NCBI GenBank assembly: GCA_903934745.1
Contig: CAIZOZ010000231.1
Location: 1-5,610 of the forward strand
From: an uncultured cyanobacterium
GTDB lineage: Bacteria; Cyanobacteriota; Cyanobacteriia; PCC-6307; Cyanobiaceae
Reading direction: 5' to 3'
Length of the DNA stretch: 5,610 bases
Under the pieces are notes generated by a model. It ran no database searches, had not been told where the DNA came from, and was given only the letters and a program-made list of their open reading frames with translations. Positions within the stretch are counted from its first letter, which is position 1; each line of letters starts with the position of its first letter. The position numbers and the translations under genes are program-made. Below are positions 5,568 to 5,610 of the stretch, one piece after another.

Positions 5568-5610
5568 ATGCCAACTTCCGCTTCGCTGCTGGCTCTGGTG
5601 GGTGTGGTGG
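5568..5610 (+). CDS. N-terminal fragment of an unidentified gene
   Basis: An ATG at 5568 opens a frame that stays open for 14 codons to the window edge, reading MPTSASLLALVGVV. The hydrophobic run LLALVGVV suggests the start of a signal peptide or a first membrane helix. It follows a 94-bp intergenic gap with an AT-rich, promoter-like stretch, which supports a real gene start, but there is no clear Shine-Dalgarno and too little sequence to name a family. Confidence 0.5.
   Translation, partial: MPTSASLLALVGVV

Overview
The window reads as a piece of chromosome from a high-GC alpha-cyanobacterium (Synechococcus/Cyanobium type). The evidence is a GC-rich third codon position in all genes, a PanC and a PurM of cyanobacterial character, an aldo/keto reductase resembling the cyanobacterial and plastid group, and a tiny CxxC protein of a kind I associate with picocyanobacteria. 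I noticed no copies of the HIP1 palindrome (GCGATCGC), which would also fit this group, but I did not scan exhaustively. The assignment rests on recognition from memory, not on a search.

Layout, left to right. The 5' part of panC lies on the minus strand and runs off the left edge; it was found by translating the reverse complement. Next is a strong rho-independent terminator whose U-tract stops one base before the panC start. It closes rlpA, a small secreted double-psi-barrel cell-wall protein also on the minus strand. A 448-bp gene-free region, AT-rich in its rlpA-proximal half, separates rlpA from the divergent purM on the plus strand (complete, purine biosynthesis). After purM comes a promoter-like element and an uncharacterised 219-residue protein with a basic, proline-rich tail. 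That gene converges, 19 bp apart, on a minus-strand aldo/keto reductase. Only 29 bp beyond the reductase start, a divergent plus-strand pair begins: a 96-residue Ser/Pro/Ala-rich protein ending in a four-cysteine knuckle, then a secreted six-cysteine protein. These two overlap by one base (TGATG) and are probably translationally coupled. The window ends in the first 14 codons of another plus-strand gene, preceded by an 11-bp-spaced direct repeat.

Functionally, this is mostly housekeeping: CoA/pantothenate synthesis, peptidoglycan remodelling, de novo purine synthesis and a redox enzyme, interspersed with three uncharacterised proteins. I see no mobile element, CRISPR array, tRNA, rRNA or phage gene. 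No new multi-gene defence or biosynthetic system is evident. The least-explained parts are the coupled cysteine-rich pair, the 219-residue protein with its hairpin-bearing leader, and the terminator abutting panC.
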